Below, one piece after another: positions 53,088-61,859 of a stretch of 64,000 nt of DNA; within the stretch, counting starts at the first letter, position 1; each line of letters begins with the position of its first letter. The notes under the pieces were generated by a model. It was not told the origin of the DNA. It ran no database searches and saw nothing but the letters and a program-made list of their open reading frames with translations. Source of the stretch: Fodinibacter sp963695175. Its GTDB lineage: Bacteria; Actinomycetota; Actinomycetes; Actinomycetales; Dermatophilaceae. The stretch spans positions 744,001-808,000 of the forward strand of contig CAVOGG010000004.1 of the NCBI GenBank assembly GCA_963695175.1, given 5' to 3'. The position numbers were made by a program, and so were the translations under genes.

Positions 53088-54035
53088 TCAGGGGCGGTGG
53101 CGCTCCACCGCGACGACCCGGGCCGTGTCACCGGTGCCGACGACGTGGCAGACCAGGGCCTCGCCCTTGTCGAGCCTCTCGTCGCGGGCCTCGGCGAACG
53201 CCTCGACGACCTCGACCGCCCCGGTGGCGTCGAGGTCGAGACGCTCTGCGAGGTCGTCGAGCAGCGCCGGGAGCACCGGCCCGTGGGTGCACAGCAGCGA
53301 CGGCTCGCCGCGCTCGAGCAGCCGCGCGAGGTGGCGGTGTGCCTTCTCGGGTGCGGCCTCGAAGCCCTCCTCGGACAGCCCGCGGCGGGTGACCAGGGGC
53401 GTCGCCGTTGACACGGCGTACGGCTCGACGGTGCGCAGGCAGCGCTCCGAGGGAGAGGTGACGACACGGGTGACGCCGTAGGCGGTGAGCACCCCGCTCA
53501 GCGCGACGGCCCGCTCACGACCGAGGGCGTCGAGCGGGCGGGTGGTGTCGTCGGGCCCGCGCCAGGAGCCACGGGCCACGGCGTGGGCGTGCCGCACCAG
53601 CACCAGCGGCCAGGTGTCGAGCCGCTCGGTCTGCTGCAGGCGCACGAGGGCGAGCAGCTGGTCGCGGTCGCGGGCGTAGTCGAGCCGGGCGTGCGCCTCG
53701 GGGACCGGCAGCCAGACGACCTCGTCGATCTCGTTCAGGAGGTGCCCGTCGCCACCGGTGACCCGGGCCGACCAGTAGCGCACCACCTTGTCGTCGGGCG
53801 TGCCGTCCCGGCCGAGCAGCGTGTAGCGCGCCTCCGGCAGCGGCGGCCCGAGGCGCACCACCAGACCGGTCTCCTCCTCGGTCTCGCGCACGGCGGCCAC
53901 CGCCCAGTCCTCGCCGGGGTCGAGCTTGCCCTTGGCCCAGGACCAGTCGTCGTAGCGCGGGCGGTGGACGATGGCCACCTCGAGGGCGCCGTCGACGAGG
54001 CGCCACGGGAGGGTGCCGGCCGCTGGGATCCTCAC
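53088..54035 (-). CDS. mutT1: MutT1-like NUDIX hydrolase/histidine phosphatase fusion
   Basis: 315 residues. The N-terminal NUDIX domain (about 1-135) has the box G-x5-E-x7-RE-x2-EE starting at GKLDPGEDWAVAAVRETEEETG. The C-terminal half (about 145-310) is a histidine-phosphatase domain with VRHAHAVARG. Mycobacterial MutT1 has the same fusion, removes oxidised 8-oxo nucleotides and hydrolyses diadenosine polyphosphates. GTG 54035 begins 22 bp after the ppk1 stop, as in mycobacteria. Confidence 0.9.
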   Translation of the reverse strand: MRIPAAGTLPWRLVDGALEVAIVHRPRYDDWSWAKGKLDPGEDWAVAAVRETEEETGLVVRLGPPLPEARYTLLGRDGTPDDKVVRYWSARVTGGDGHLLNEIDEVVWLPVPEAHARLDYARDRDQLLALVRLQQTERLDTWPLVLVRHAHAVARGSWRGPDDTTRPLDALGRERAVALSGVLTAYGVTRVVTSPSERCLRTVEPYAVSTATPLVTRRGLSEEGFEAAPEKAHRHLARLLERGEPSLLCTHGPVLPALLDDLAERLDLDATGAVEVVEAFAEARDERLDKGEALVCHVVGTGDTARVVAVERHRP

Positions 54036-54057
54036 GTCGTCCCCCCGGTCGGTCGGG

Positions 54058-56376
54058 TCACCGGCGGCGGGCCTTGCGGCGCCGCCGGGCGTGCATCTCG
54101 ATGAGGTCGGCCTGCAGGTCGGTGCGCGGTGCGCCGTCCTCGTCGAGGTGGTGGCGCATCCACCGGCCGTCACCGCCGAGCTTCCAGTGCGAGTAGTCGT
54201 CGTTCATGCCGCGCTCCATCAGCGACTCGAGGTCGGCGAGGTGGCGCGGGTCGATCAGCCGAACCAGCGCCTCGACGCGACGGTCGAGGTTGCGGTGCAT
54301 CATGTCGGCGCTGCCGATCAGGGCCACCGTGTCGCCGCCCGCGCCGAACAGGAAGATGCGCGAGTGCTCGAGGAAGCGACCGAGGATGGAGCGCACCTCG
54401 ATGTTCTCGGACAACCCCGGCACCCCCGGGCGCAGCGCACAGATGCCGCGCACCCACAGCTGCACCTTCACCCCGGCCTGCGAGGCGCGGTAGAGCGCGT
54501 CGATGAGCTGCTCGTCGACGATCGAGTTGACCTTCCAGGCGATGTGCCCCGAGCCCGGCTGGCGCTGCTCGTGCTCGATCTCGGCGTCGATCAGGTCGAT
54601 CAGGCCCGAGCGCACCGACCGGGGCGCGACGAGCAGCCGCTTGAACCGGCTGCGCGGCGCGATGCCGGAGAGCTGGTTGAACAGGCGGGTGAGGTCCTGG
54701 CCGACCTGCTCGTCGACGGTGAGCAGGCCGAGGTCCTCGTAGAGCCGGGCCGTCTTGGGGTTGTAGTTGCCGGTGCCGACGTGGCAGTAGCGGCGCAGCC
54801 CCTCGGCCTCCTGCCGGATGACGAGGCACAGCTTCGCGTGCGTCTTCAGCCCGACGATGCCGTAGACGACGTGCACGCCGGCGTGCTCGAGCTTGCGCGC
54901 CCACGAGATGTTGTTCTGCTCGTCGAAGCGCGCCTTGATCTCGACGACCGCGAGCACCTGCTTGCCGGCCTCGGCCGCGTCGATGAGGGCGTCGATGATC
55001 GGGGAGTCGCCACTGGTGCGGTAGAGCGTCTGCTTGATGGCCAGCACCCGAGGGTCGGCCGCGGCCTGCTCGATGAACGCCTGCACCGAGGTCGAGAACG
55101 AGTCGTAGGGGTGCTGGAGCAGGATGTCCTGCTTGCGGATCGACGCGAAGATGTCGCGGGCCTTGGCGCTCTCGGTCGGCGCGAGGTCGGGGTTGGTGCG
55201 GGCCACGAACGGGTCGAAGTGCAGGTCGGAACGCTCGAGGTCGGCGATCACGTTGAGGGCGCGCAGGTCGAGCGGTGCCGGCAGGCGGTAGACCTCCGAC
55301 CCGGCGACGCCGAGCTCGCGCACCAGCAGGTCGAGCACGTGGTCGTCCATGTCGGCCTCGACCTCGAGGCGCACCGGCGGGCCGAAGCGGCGCCGGGTGA
55401 GCTCGCGCTCCAGGGCGGTGAGCAGGTTCTCCGCGTCGTCCTCCTCGACCTCGAGGTCCTCGTTGCGGGTGACCCGGAAGGTGAAGTGCTCGCGCACCTC
55501 CATCCCCGGGAAGAGGTGGTCCAGGTGCGCCGAGATGACGTCCTCGAGCGGCACGAACCGGGTGTCGTACATGTCGGCCAGCGGGGACTCGTCCGGGCCC
55601 GGCTCGACCCGCAGCAGGCGGGGGAGCACCGGCGGCACCTTGACCCGCGCGAAGTGCTCCTTGCCGGTGCGCGGGTTGACCAGCACGACGGCCAGGTTGA
55701 GCGAGAGCCCGGAGATGTAGGGGAACGGGTGGGCCGGGTCGACGGCCAGCGGGGTGAGCACCGGGAAGAGGCGGGTGGTGAACATCGCGCCGAGCCGGTC
55801 GCGCTCGACCTCGGACAGCTCGTCCCAGCGCACGATCGTGATGCCGGCGGTCTCCAGCGCCGGGCGCACCTGCGTGCCGTAGACCCCGGCCTGCATCGCC
55901 AGCAGCTCGTGGGCGACCAGGGAGATCTGCTCGAGCACCTCGCGCGGCTCGAGCCCGGAGGCCGAGCGCACGGCGATGCCGGTGGCGATGCGGCGCTTGA
56001 GCCCGGCCACCCGCACCATGAAGAACTCGTCGAGGTTCGAGGCGAAGATCGCGAGGTAGCGGGCCCGCTCCAACAGGGGGACGTTCTCGTCGGCGGCGAG
56101 CTGGAGCACCCGCTCGTTGAACTGCAGCCAGGAGATCTCGCGGTCCAGGAAGCGGTCGGCCTGCAGCACCTCGTCCTCGTCGGCCACCGGCGCCGAACCG
56201 GGCGGCCCGACGACGAAGCGGCCGTTCGCGGCCCGCGGCTGGTGGGTGCGCGTCTCGGTCGCGGCAGCGCTCGCGATGGACACCTCGCTGACGATGCTCG
56301 CCCCTGCGGCGGCGTCGGCCGCGGCATGGCTCGCGGACCTCAGCTCGTCGACCTCGACTCCAGGATTCGCCGTCAT
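54058..56376 (-). CDS. ppk1: Polyphosphate kinase 1
   Basis: 772 residues, slightly long because of an Ala-rich N-terminus of about 50. The four PPK1 domains are present: FLDREISWLQFNERVLQLA, the head domain, and the two PLD-like catalytic domains with the autophosphorylated His in GLKTHAKLC and the HVGTGNYNPKTARLYEDLGL motif. It polymerises ATP gamma-phosphate into polyphosphate reversibly. It sits between mshD and mutT1 in a leftward operon near Pst and Pit genes. Confidence 0.96.
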   Translation of the reverse strand: MTANPGVEVDELRSASHAAADAAAGASIVSEVSIASAAATETRTHQPRAANGRFVVGPPGSAPVADEDEVLQADRFLDREISWLQFNERVLQLAADENVPLLERARYLAIFASNLDEFFMVRVAGLKRRIATGIAVRSASGLEPREVLEQISLVAHELLAMQAGVYGTQVRPALETAGITIVRWDELSEVERDRLGAMFTTRLFPVLTPLAVDPAHPFPYISGLSLNLAVVLVNPRTGKEHFARVKVPPVLPRLLRVEPGPDESPLADMYDTRFVPLEDVISAHLDHLFPGMEVREHFTFRVTRNEDLEVEEDDAENLLTALERELTRRRFGPPVRLEVEADMDDHVLDLLVRELGVAGSEVYRLPAPLDLRALNVIADLERSDLHFDPFVARTNPDLAPTESAKARDIFASIRKQDILLQHPYDSFSTSVQAFIEQAAADPRVLAIKQTLYRTSGDSPIIDALIDAAEAGKQVLAVVEIKARFDEQNNISWARKLEHAGVHVVYGIVGLKTHAKLCLVIRQEAEGLRRYCHVGTGNYNPKTARLYEDLGLLTVDEQVGQDLTRLFNQLSGIAPRSRFKRLLVAPRSVRSGLIDLIDAEIEHEQRQPGSGHIAWKVNSIVDEQLIDALYRASQAGVKVQLWVRGICALRPGVPGLSENIEVRSILGRFLEHSRIFLFGAGGDTVALIGSADMMHRNLDRRVEALVRLIDPRHLADLESLMERGMNDDYSHWKLGGDGRWMRHHLDEDGAPRTDLQADLIEMHARRRRKARRR

Positions 56377-56388
56377 GTCTCAATCCTG

Positions 56389-57372
56389 TCAGGTCGTGGC
56401 AAGGGTGTACTGCCCGTCCACCGCCACGTCGGTGAATCCGAGCCGTTCGTAGGTGCGCCGAGCAGCGGTGTTGTCGCCGTCGACGTACAGCTCGACCTCG
56501 TGCAGGCCGAGCCGGGCGAGGTGTGCCAGGCCGAGCCGGGTGACCGGCCCGCCGAGCCCGCGGCCCTGGTGCGCCGGGTCGACCCCCACCACGTAGACCT
56601 CCCCGGTCCCGACCCGGACTGCGTCCGTCTCGGAATCGTGGGCCCGCCCAACGCCTTCGCGGACTGCGTCCGCGCTGGCGTCGTGGGCCCGCCCCACTGC
56701 TTCCCCCGGTTCGACCTTCGTCCAGTGGAAGGCGACGACGTCACCCGTGGCGTCCTCGACGACGAGGATCAGGCCGGCCGGGTCGAACCACGGCTGGGCC
56801 ATCCGCTCGTGCAGGTCGGCCACCGTCAACCGCCCCTGTTCCGGATGCCGTGCGAAGGCCGCCGCGTTCAGCCGCACCCAGGTCTCGTCGTCACGACCGG
56901 GCGCGAACGCCCGCACCGAGAAGCCCGGCGGGAGCTGCGGGTCGACGGCATCCGCGGCGGTGAGCGGGCGCTTCATCAGGTGCAGGCTGCGCGTCATCTC
57001 CAGCCCGGCCGCGCGGGCGAGGGCGTCGGCGGCCGGGAGCATGCCGTGCGCCCAGACGCTGCGGGCGCCCTCGGCCAGGGCGGCGTCGAGCAGCGCCCGG
57101 CCGTGGCCGAGGCGGCGGCTGGGTGGGTCGACCACCAGCTCGGCGACGGCATCCGCGGTGCCCGCCTCGGCGACCTGGGCGTACCCGACCAGGGTGTCGT
57201 CGTCGGCATGGCGCAGCAGGTGCACGACGCCGTCGCGGAGCGGCCCGACGGCGAGCCGGAAGGCCTCCGACACCGCGCCGACGCCGTCGGTCTCGGCCGC
57301 GCGGGCCCACAGCCCGCGCAACGCCTGCGCGGTGGTGTCGTCGACCTCGAGCACGCGCTGGGTGCGCGCCAC
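56389..57372 (-). CDS. mshD: Mycothiol synthase (MshD)
   Basis: 327 residues with two GNAT acetyltransferase domains. Acetyl-CoA is used to acetylate Cys-GlcN-Ins, the last step of mycothiol synthesis. The first domain has the CoA loop RRLGHGRALLDAAL; the active second domain has VYVVGVDPAHQGRGLGGPV and ELYVDGDNTAARRTYERLGF. A tandem repeat of 15 residues (VGRAHD...DAVR, twice) is inserted before the second domain. GTG 57372 begins one base after the glnR stop. Confidence 0.93.
   Translation of the reverse strand: MARTQRVLEVDDTTAQALRGLWARAAETDGVGAVSEAFRLAVGPLRDGVVHLLRHADDDTLVGYAQVAEAGTADAVAELVVDPPSRRLGHGRALLDAALAEGARSVWAHGMLPAADALARAAGLEMTRSLHLMKRPLTAADAVDPQLPPGFSVRAFAPGRDDETWVRLNAAAFARHPEQGRLTVADLHERMAQPWFDPAGLILVVEDATGDVVAFHWTKVEPGEAVGRAHDASADAVREGVGRAHDSETDAVRVGTGEVYVVGVDPAHQGRGLGGPVTRLGLAHLARLGLHEVELYVDGDNTAARRTYERLGFTDVAVDGQYTLATT
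56616..56705 (-). repeat. 45-bp tandem duplication inside mshD
   Basis: Two 45-bp units sharing GGACTGCGTCCG and GTGGGCCCGCCC give two 15-residue repeats in the linker of MshD. The insertion keeps the frame. Confidence 0.75.
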
Positions 57373-57373
57373 G

Positions 57374-58072
57374 TCAGGCCTCGAGCTCGGAGAAGGACTC
57401 GGCCACCTCGGGGACGAACCGGTAGCCGACGTTGCGCACGGTGCCGATGAGCACCTCGTAGTCGGTGCCGAGCTTCGCGCGCAGGCGGCGCACGTGCACG
57501 TCGACGGTGCGGGTGCCGCCGAAGTAGTCGTAGCCCCAGACCTCCTGCAGGAGCTGGGAGCGGGTGAAGACCCGGCCCGGGTGCTGGGCGAGGTACTTCA
57601 GCAGCTCGAACTCCTTGTAGGTCAGGTCGAGGAGCCGCCCCCTCAGGCGCACCGAGTAGGTGGACTCGTCGATGACCAGCGCACCGGCCGTGATCGGGCC
57701 GCCCTCGTCGACGGCGGCCTCGACGGTTCGCCCCACGGCCAGCCGCAGCCGGGCCTCGACCTCGGCCGGCCCGGCGGTGTCGAGGATGACGTCGTCGACC
57801 CCCCAGTCGCTGGTGATGCCGGCCAGGCCGCCCTCGGTGACGACGACGATCAGCGGGCTCGAGATGCCGGTCGTGCAGATGACCCGGCACAGCGACTTGG
57901 CCATGGCGAGCTCGCGGCGGGCGTCGACCATGACGACGTCGGCCTGCGGGGCGTCGACCAGGGCGGAGGCCTCGGCAGGCAGGATGCGAACATGGTGCGA
58001 CAGCAGCCCGAGCGCAGGAACGACCTCGGCGCTGGGCGCCAAGGTGTTCGTCAGCAGCAGCAGATGGGCCAT
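57374..58072 (-). CDS. glnR: GlnR-type orphan response regulator (nitrogen regulator)
   Basis: 232 residues. An atypical receiver domain (about 1-115) lacks the full acidic pocket but keeps Asp50 in VVMVDARREL, as in actinobacterial GlnR. The winged helix (about 125-225) has LDLTYKEFELLKYLAQHPGRVFTRSQLLQEVWGYDYFGGTRTVDVHVRRLR, the GlnR recognition helix. GlnR activates ammonium and amino-nitrogen genes. ATG 58072. The next three genes (mshD, ppk1, mutT1) follow with tiny gaps. Confidence 0.92.
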   Translation of the reverse strand: MAHLLLLTNTLAPSAEVVPALGLLSHHVRILPAEASALVDAPQADVVMVDARRELAMAKSLCRVICTTGISSPLIVVVTEGGLAGITSDWGVDDVILDTAGPAEVEARLRLAVGRTVEAAVDEGGPITAGALVIDESTYSVRLRGRLLDLTYKEFELLKYLAQHPGRVFTRSQLLQEVWGYDYFGGTRTVDVHVRRLRAKLGTDYEVLIGTVRNVGYRFVPEVAESFSELEA

Positions 58073-58093
58073 CGTCGATCAGGATAGGCGGTC

Positions 58094-58366
58094 ATGCACA
58101 GCAGCGAAGGCGTCGAACGCGACACTGAGACGGTGCTCATCCGGTACTGGGCGGGCGCCCGTGCCGCGGCGGGCGTGGACGAGGAGCGCCTCGACGGGGT
58201 CGCGACGGTGGCAGACCTCCTGACCCGGCTCGCCGCCGCCCACCCCGCGCTCGAACCGGTGCTGCCGGTCTGCTCGGTGCTGGTCGGTGGCCGCGCGAGC
58301 ACGGGCGAGGACCCGGTGCCGCCCGGAGCCGTCATCGAGGTCCTCCCGCCGTTCGCCGGGGGATGA
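58094..58366 (+). CDS. MoaD/ThiS-family sulfur carrier protein
   Basis: 90 residues with a ubiquitin-like fold ending in the obligatory GG (PPFAGG), which is adenylated and thiocarboxylated. The spacing VLIRYWAGARAAAG, VADLLTRLAAAHP and VPPGAVIEVLPP fits MoaD of molybdopterin synthase, although no moa genes are near. The first 12 residues are extra. ATG 58094 is only 21 bp from the glnR start on the other strand. Confidence 0.85.
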   Translation: MHSSEGVERDTETVLIRYWAGARAAAGVDEERLDGVATVADLLTRLAAAHPALEPVLPVCSVLVGGRASTGEDPVPPGAVIEVLPPFAGG

Positions 58367-58373
58367 TGGGAGG

Positions 58374-59318
58374 ATGCCGCGCGTGGACGACCAGCCGACC
58401 GACCTGAGCCGCGAGGCGGAGCCGGCGCAGTCCGAGACCGTGGAGGGCGGTGCCGAGCAGCCGGCGTCGGAGCCGGAGGCGGCACCGGGCGAGCCCGTCG
58501 TCGAGACGCGCGCCCAGCGGCGCGCCCGGCAGGAGGCCGTGCTCAAGGAGCCGGTGCTGCCGGCCCTGGCCACCGTGCGCCGCCCGATCGCCGTCATCGC
58601 GACGATCGTGCTCGCCGCCCTGCTGGTCCTGGCCCTGCTCGCCGACCCCGTCCTGCTCGCCGCCGGGCTGGCCTGGGCCGGCATCGTCGTCGCCTGGGGC
58701 TGGCCCACGCTGCTCGGGTCGTCCAGCCGCTTCGGTTCCTCGCTCGCGATCGGCGTCACCGGGGTGCTCGCGCCCGCGGCCGCCGCCGCGACCACCGACG
58801 AGCCGTACCTACGCCTGGTGCCCGTCGCCCTGGTCATCGGCCTGGCGATCATGTTCGGCCACCAGATGGTGCGCCGTGACGGCCGTCCGCGGCTCACCGA
58901 GTCGATCGGCATCACCTCGCTCGGGCTCGCGGTCGTGGCCCTGGGCACCACCTGGATGCCGCTGTCGCGCACCGATCGCGCGAGCGACATCGCGCTCATC
59001 GGGTTCGTCGCGATCGCGGTGGCGTCGCTGGCCGACCTGGTCGCCGGGTTCACCAGGGTGCGTCCGTGGATGCTGCCCCTGGCGATGCTGCTCGGCGGCG
59101 CCGGCGCGATGGTCGCGGCGTCGGTCATCGGCTCGCCCGCCGCGGGGCCGGCTGCGCTCGTCGGCTTCCTGTGCGCCGCGGTCTCCCACGCGACCCGCCG
59201 GATGCTGAGCGTCCTCCCGGCGGTCACCTCGGTGCGCGGCCAGCTGTCGACCGCCGCGGCATCCCTGCTGGTCCCCGGTGTGGTCGCCTACGGCCTCGCG
59301 CTCGCCATCGTCGGCTGA
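58374..59318 (+). CDS. Polytopic membrane protein of unknown function
   Basis: 314 residues. An acidic, disordered front of about 75 residues is followed by about seven hydrophobic helices. Seen: RRPIAVIATIVLAALLVLALL and the FGHQMVRRDGRPRLTESI loop, typical of an actinobacterial family of unknown role. The best Shine-Dalgarno (GGGAGG, ending 58373) touches ATG 58374 but is ideally spaced for GTG 58383, so the latter may be the true start. It is probably co-transcribed with the MoaD gene, 7 bp away. Confidence 0.75.
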   Translation: MPRVDDQPTDLSREAEPAQSETVEGGAEQPASEPEAAPGEPVVETRAQRRARQEAVLKEPVLPALATVRRPIAVIATIVLAALLVLALLADPVLLAAGLAWAGIVVAWGWPTLLGSSSRFGSSLAIGVTGVLAPAAAAATTDEPYLRLVPVALVIGLAIMFGHQMVRRDGRPRLTESIGITSLGLAVVALGTTWMPLSRTDRASDIALIGFVAIAVASLADLVAGFTRVRPWMLPLAMLLGGAGAMVAASVIGSPAAGPAALVGFLCAAVSHATRRMLSVLPAVTSVRGQLSTAAASLLVPGVVAYGLALAIVG

Positions 59319-59329
59319 CGCCGGCCCGG

Positions 59330-59701
59330 TCAGTAGACCAGGGCCCGGGCCCCCGGCGCGACGACCTCCTCGACGAACGCCGCCGCCCCGCGGATCACGA
59401 CCCCGGGCACCAGGTCGTCGACGGTGAGGCTGCGCCGGGCGGCGCACTGGCCGCACACCGTGACCCGGGCGCCCTCCAGGAGGGTGTCGCGCAGCTCGGC
59501 GAGCGGCACGGCGTACGGCAGCTCCACCTCCTCGGCGCGGCCCGGCACCATGGTGAGCGTCGCGTCACCGGTGAGCCACAGGCTGACCTCGACCCCGGAC
59601 GCCAGGGCGGTGGCCGCCACCGTGAACCCCTGGTTGAGCCGCTCGAGCGACTCGGTGCCGCAGGTGACCTTGACGACGAGGGAGGTCGCGGAGGAGTCCA
59701 T
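59330..59701 (-). CDS. DsrE family protein
   Basis: 123 residues with a DsrE-like Rossmann-type fold. LVVKVTCGTESLERLNQGF and GVEVSLWLTGDATLTMV are typical. The pair C-x2-C in VTVCGQCAARR resembles the cysteine site of DsrE/TusD sulfur-handling proteins. A function in sulfur transfer is inference. It converges on the membrane-protein gene and is divergent from the nitrobindin gene. Confidence 0.85.
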   Translation of the reverse strand: MDSSATSLVVKVTCGTESLERLNQGFTVAATALASGVEVSLWLTGDATLTMVPGRAEEVELPYAVPLAELRDTLLEGARVTVCGQCAARRSLTVDDLVPGVVIRGAAAFVEEVVAPGARALVY

Positions 59702-59713
59702 AGACTGCAGCGT

Positions 59714-60223
59714 ATGGTCTTCCACCTCGACACCTCCCTGCACGAGCAGCTGGCCCCCCTCGCGTGGCTCGTCGGCCGCTGGGAGGGCGCCGGCCTCGTG
59801 GGCTACCCGACGATGGAGTCCCAGCAGTTCGGCCAGGAGATCGTCTGCAGCCACGACGGCCGGCCGTTCCTGCGGTGGGAGTCCCGCACCTGGCTGCTCG
59901 ACGCCGACGGCAACCAGGTGCGCCCGCTCGCGACCGAGCTCGGCTTCTGGCGCCCGGTGCCGACCCACGAGGACGGCACCAACGTCGAGCTGCTGCTGAC
60001 CCACCCGACCGGGTTCGTCGAGATGTACGCCGGCGTGGCCGAGCCGGCCAAGGTCGAGCTGCGCACCGACGGTGTCATGCGCAGCCCGGCGGCCAAGGAG
60101 TACAGCGCCGGCCACCGGCTGTACGGCAACGTCAACAGCAACCTGCTGTGGGTGATGGACATGGCCGCCGTCGGCCAGCCGCTCCAGTCGCACGTCTCGG
60201 CGGAGCTCAAGCGCGTCGAGTGA
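59714..60223 (+). CDS. Nitrobindin-like (FABP-fold, DUF1794) haem protein
   Basis: 169 residues forming a ten-stranded barrel. LAWLVGRWEGAGLVGYPTM has the GxWxGxG motif, and the C-terminal SHVSAELKRV carries the proximal-His-type segment. Relatives (THAP4-like, Rv2717c) bind haem and react with NO or peroxynitrite. ATG 59714 lies seven bases after TAGACT, a possible -10, so the mRNA may be leaderless. Only 12 bp separate it from the divergent DsrE gene. Confidence 0.88.
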   Translation: MVFHLDTSLHEQLAPLAWLVGRWEGAGLVGYPTMESQQFGQEIVCSHDGRPFLRWESRTWLLDADGNQVRPLATELGFWRPVPTHEDGTNVELLLTHPTGFVEMYAGVAEPAKVELRTDGVMRSPAAKEYSAGHRLYGNVNSNLLWVMDMAAVGQPLQSHVSAELKRVE

Positions 60224-60251
60224 CCTGGCCGGCTCCGACCTGCCGGTGGGG

Positions 60252-61307
60252 CTACGGCGTGACGAACACGTCGCCGTAGTCGTCCATCGTGTCGGTGCGC
60301 AGGGCCTCGCCGAGGTCGGCCATGCCCTTCTTGTCGACGATGTCGATGGAGGCGCCGCCCGGTGAGGTGCCGAAGCCGGTGAACGGCGCGGTGGAGAAGA
60401 CGACGTCGCCACCGCGGATGTTGCGCAACGAGACGGCGTAGTCCTTCAGCTGGCTGATCGTGAGGTCCTGGTCGAGCACGAGGTTCTTCGTGGCGGCGTC
60501 GGTGAACTTGGCGATCTTGATCGGGTTGGTGACGGTGGCGGGGCTGATCGCCTTGAGCATCAGCGCCTTGATGAACGCGAGCTGACGGCGCCCACGGGAG
60601 ATGTCGCCCTCGCTGAGCGTGTACCGCTCCCGCACGAAGCCGAGCGCCTGCTCGCCGTTGAGGTCGTTCCAGCCCTTCTTGATGACGACCGGGCCGCCGT
60701 TCCCGGTGCCGTTGCTCGCCTCCTCGGCGTACACGCGGACGCCGCCCACGGCATCCGTCATGTTCTTGAAGCCGTCGAAGTTGGTCTTCGCCACGTGGTG
60801 GATGCGGATCTTGAGCAGGTTCTCCATGGTCTGCACCAGCAGCGGCTCGCGGCCGAAGGCGTACGCGGCGTTGATCTTGTTCTTGCCGTGCCCGGGGATG
60901 TCGACGTAGAGGTCGCGCGGGAAGTGGATCATGTTGATCGTCTTGCCGTCGGCGGGGATGTGCACGAGCACGATGACGTCGGAGCGGCCCGCGTCACCGG
61001 GCCGGGTGTCGGTGCCGATGACGAGGAAGTTGGTGCCGGTGCCGGTCTCGGCGACCTCGGTGCCGTCGGGGGCGGTGACCGGGGGCCGGTTCTCGGGCAG
61101 CAGCTCGGCGTGGGTGACGTTGTCGTTGACCGTGTAGCCGAGGTAGCCGACGAACCCGGCGGCACCGGCGAAGAGGAAGATGAACAGCGCCAGGAGCACG
61201 ATCAGGGCCCGCTTGACGCCCCGACGGTCGCGTCGCTCGTCGTCGGTGCGGACCTCGTCCGAGTCCTCACCGCCCTGGGTCAGCGAGTCCACGCCCTGGT
61301 CCGTCAC
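60252..61307 (-). CDS. LytR-CpsA-Psr (LCP) family cell-wall glycopolymer ligase
   Basis: 351 residues. The cytosolic acidic front of about 37 residues and one membrane helix (about 32-54) precede the LCP domain with FLVIGTDTRPGDAGRSDVIVL, FPRDLYVDIPG, KINAAYAFG and LGFVRERYTLSEGDISRGRRQ, whose arginines bind polyprenyl pyrophosphate. LCP enzymes attach arabinogalactan-like or teichoic polymers to peptidoglycan. GTG 61307 follows TACACT (minus-strand -10) by six bases, which suggests a leaderless start. It is divergent from the Fur gene. Confidence 0.92.
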   Translation of the reverse strand: MTDQGVDSLTQGGEDSDEVRTDDERRDRRGVKRALIVLLALFIFLFAGAAGFVGYLGYTVNDNVTHAELLPENRPPVTAPDGTEVAETGTGTNFLVIGTDTRPGDAGRSDVIVLVHIPADGKTINMIHFPRDLYVDIPGHGKNKINAAYAFGREPLLVQTMENLLKIRIHHVAKTNFDGFKNMTDAVGGVRVYAEEASNGTGNGGPVVIKKGWNDLNGEQALGFVRERYTLSEGDISRGRRQLAFIKALMLKAISPATVTNPIKIAKFTDAATKNLVLDQDLTISQLKDYAVSLRNIRGGDVVFSTAPFTGFGTSPGGASIDIVDKKGMADLGEALRTDTMDDYGDVFVTP

Positions 61308-61364
61308 GCGGTCAGTGTAGGTGCGCGATCTGGGTGCTTCAGCCGACCGGCATACATTGGTGGG

Positions 61365-61859
61365 GTGAGTGATCTCGGCGAGCGGCTGCGGGCCCGCGGC
61401 AAGCGCCTGACGACGCAGCGCGAGCGTGTGCTGGCCGCCGTCGGGCGGCTCGGTCACGCCACCCCCGAGGAGATCGTGGATGCCGTGGCCGCCGACGGCG
61501 CGGACGCCGTGTCCGCGTCGACCGTGTACCGGGCGCTCGAGGCGCTGCAGGAGCTGGGTCTGGTCGGGCACACCCACGTCGACCACCGGGCGCCGAGCTA
61601 CCACCTCGCCGAGCACGCCACCCACCTGCACGTCGTCTGCCGGGCCTGCGGATGGGTCGGCGAGGCGCCCCTGTCGGTCGCGGACGAGCTGGTGGCGCGG
61701 CTCGACGAGTCGCTCGGGTTCGCCTCCGACGTCTCGCACGCCGCCGTGCACGGCCTGTGCCGCTCCTGCCGCGAGGCGGTCGGGGCGGAGGCCGCCCCGG
61801 GTGCCGTCGCCACCCCCGAGAAGTCCGTGACGCCCGAGACCCGGAAGGTCACCCCATGA
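61365..61859 (+). CDS. Fur family metalloregulator (FurB/Zur type)
   Basis: 164 residues. A winged helix (KRLTTQRERVLAAVGRL and VSASTVYRALEALQELGLVG) is followed by the metal dimer domain with HATHLHVVCRAC and HGLCRSC, the two CxxC pairs of a structural zinc site, and His-rich HVDH. It is probably a zinc- or iron-sensing repressor; the metal is unproven. A tail of about 25 residues follows. GTG 61365 comes six bases after TACATT (-10-like), consistent with a leaderless mRNA. Its stop overlaps the ygfZ start. Confidence 0.88.
   Translation: MSDLGERLRARGKRLTTQRERVLAAVGRLGHATPEEIVDAVAADGADAVSASTVYRALEALQELGLVGHTHVDHRAPSYHLAEHATHLHVVCRACGWVGEAPLSVADELVARLDESLGFASDVSHAAVHGLCRSCREAVGAEAAPGAVATPEKSVTPETRKVTP

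Noticed and set aside
54170..56383. 737-codon minus-strand frame
   Set aside because: Same strand as ppk1 but another frame; extremely Arg/Gly-rich, with no family match, whereas ppk1 motifs are complete.
53971..57450. 1159-codon open frame on the plus strand
   Set aside because: It is antisense to mutT1, ppk1 and mshD. High GC keeps the opposite frame open; its composition is Arg/Glu/Val-rich with no domain.
58094..58366. ThiS rather than MoaD
   Set aside because: The length and the LPPFAGG end fit MoaD better, though neither pathway is nearby, so no symbol was given.
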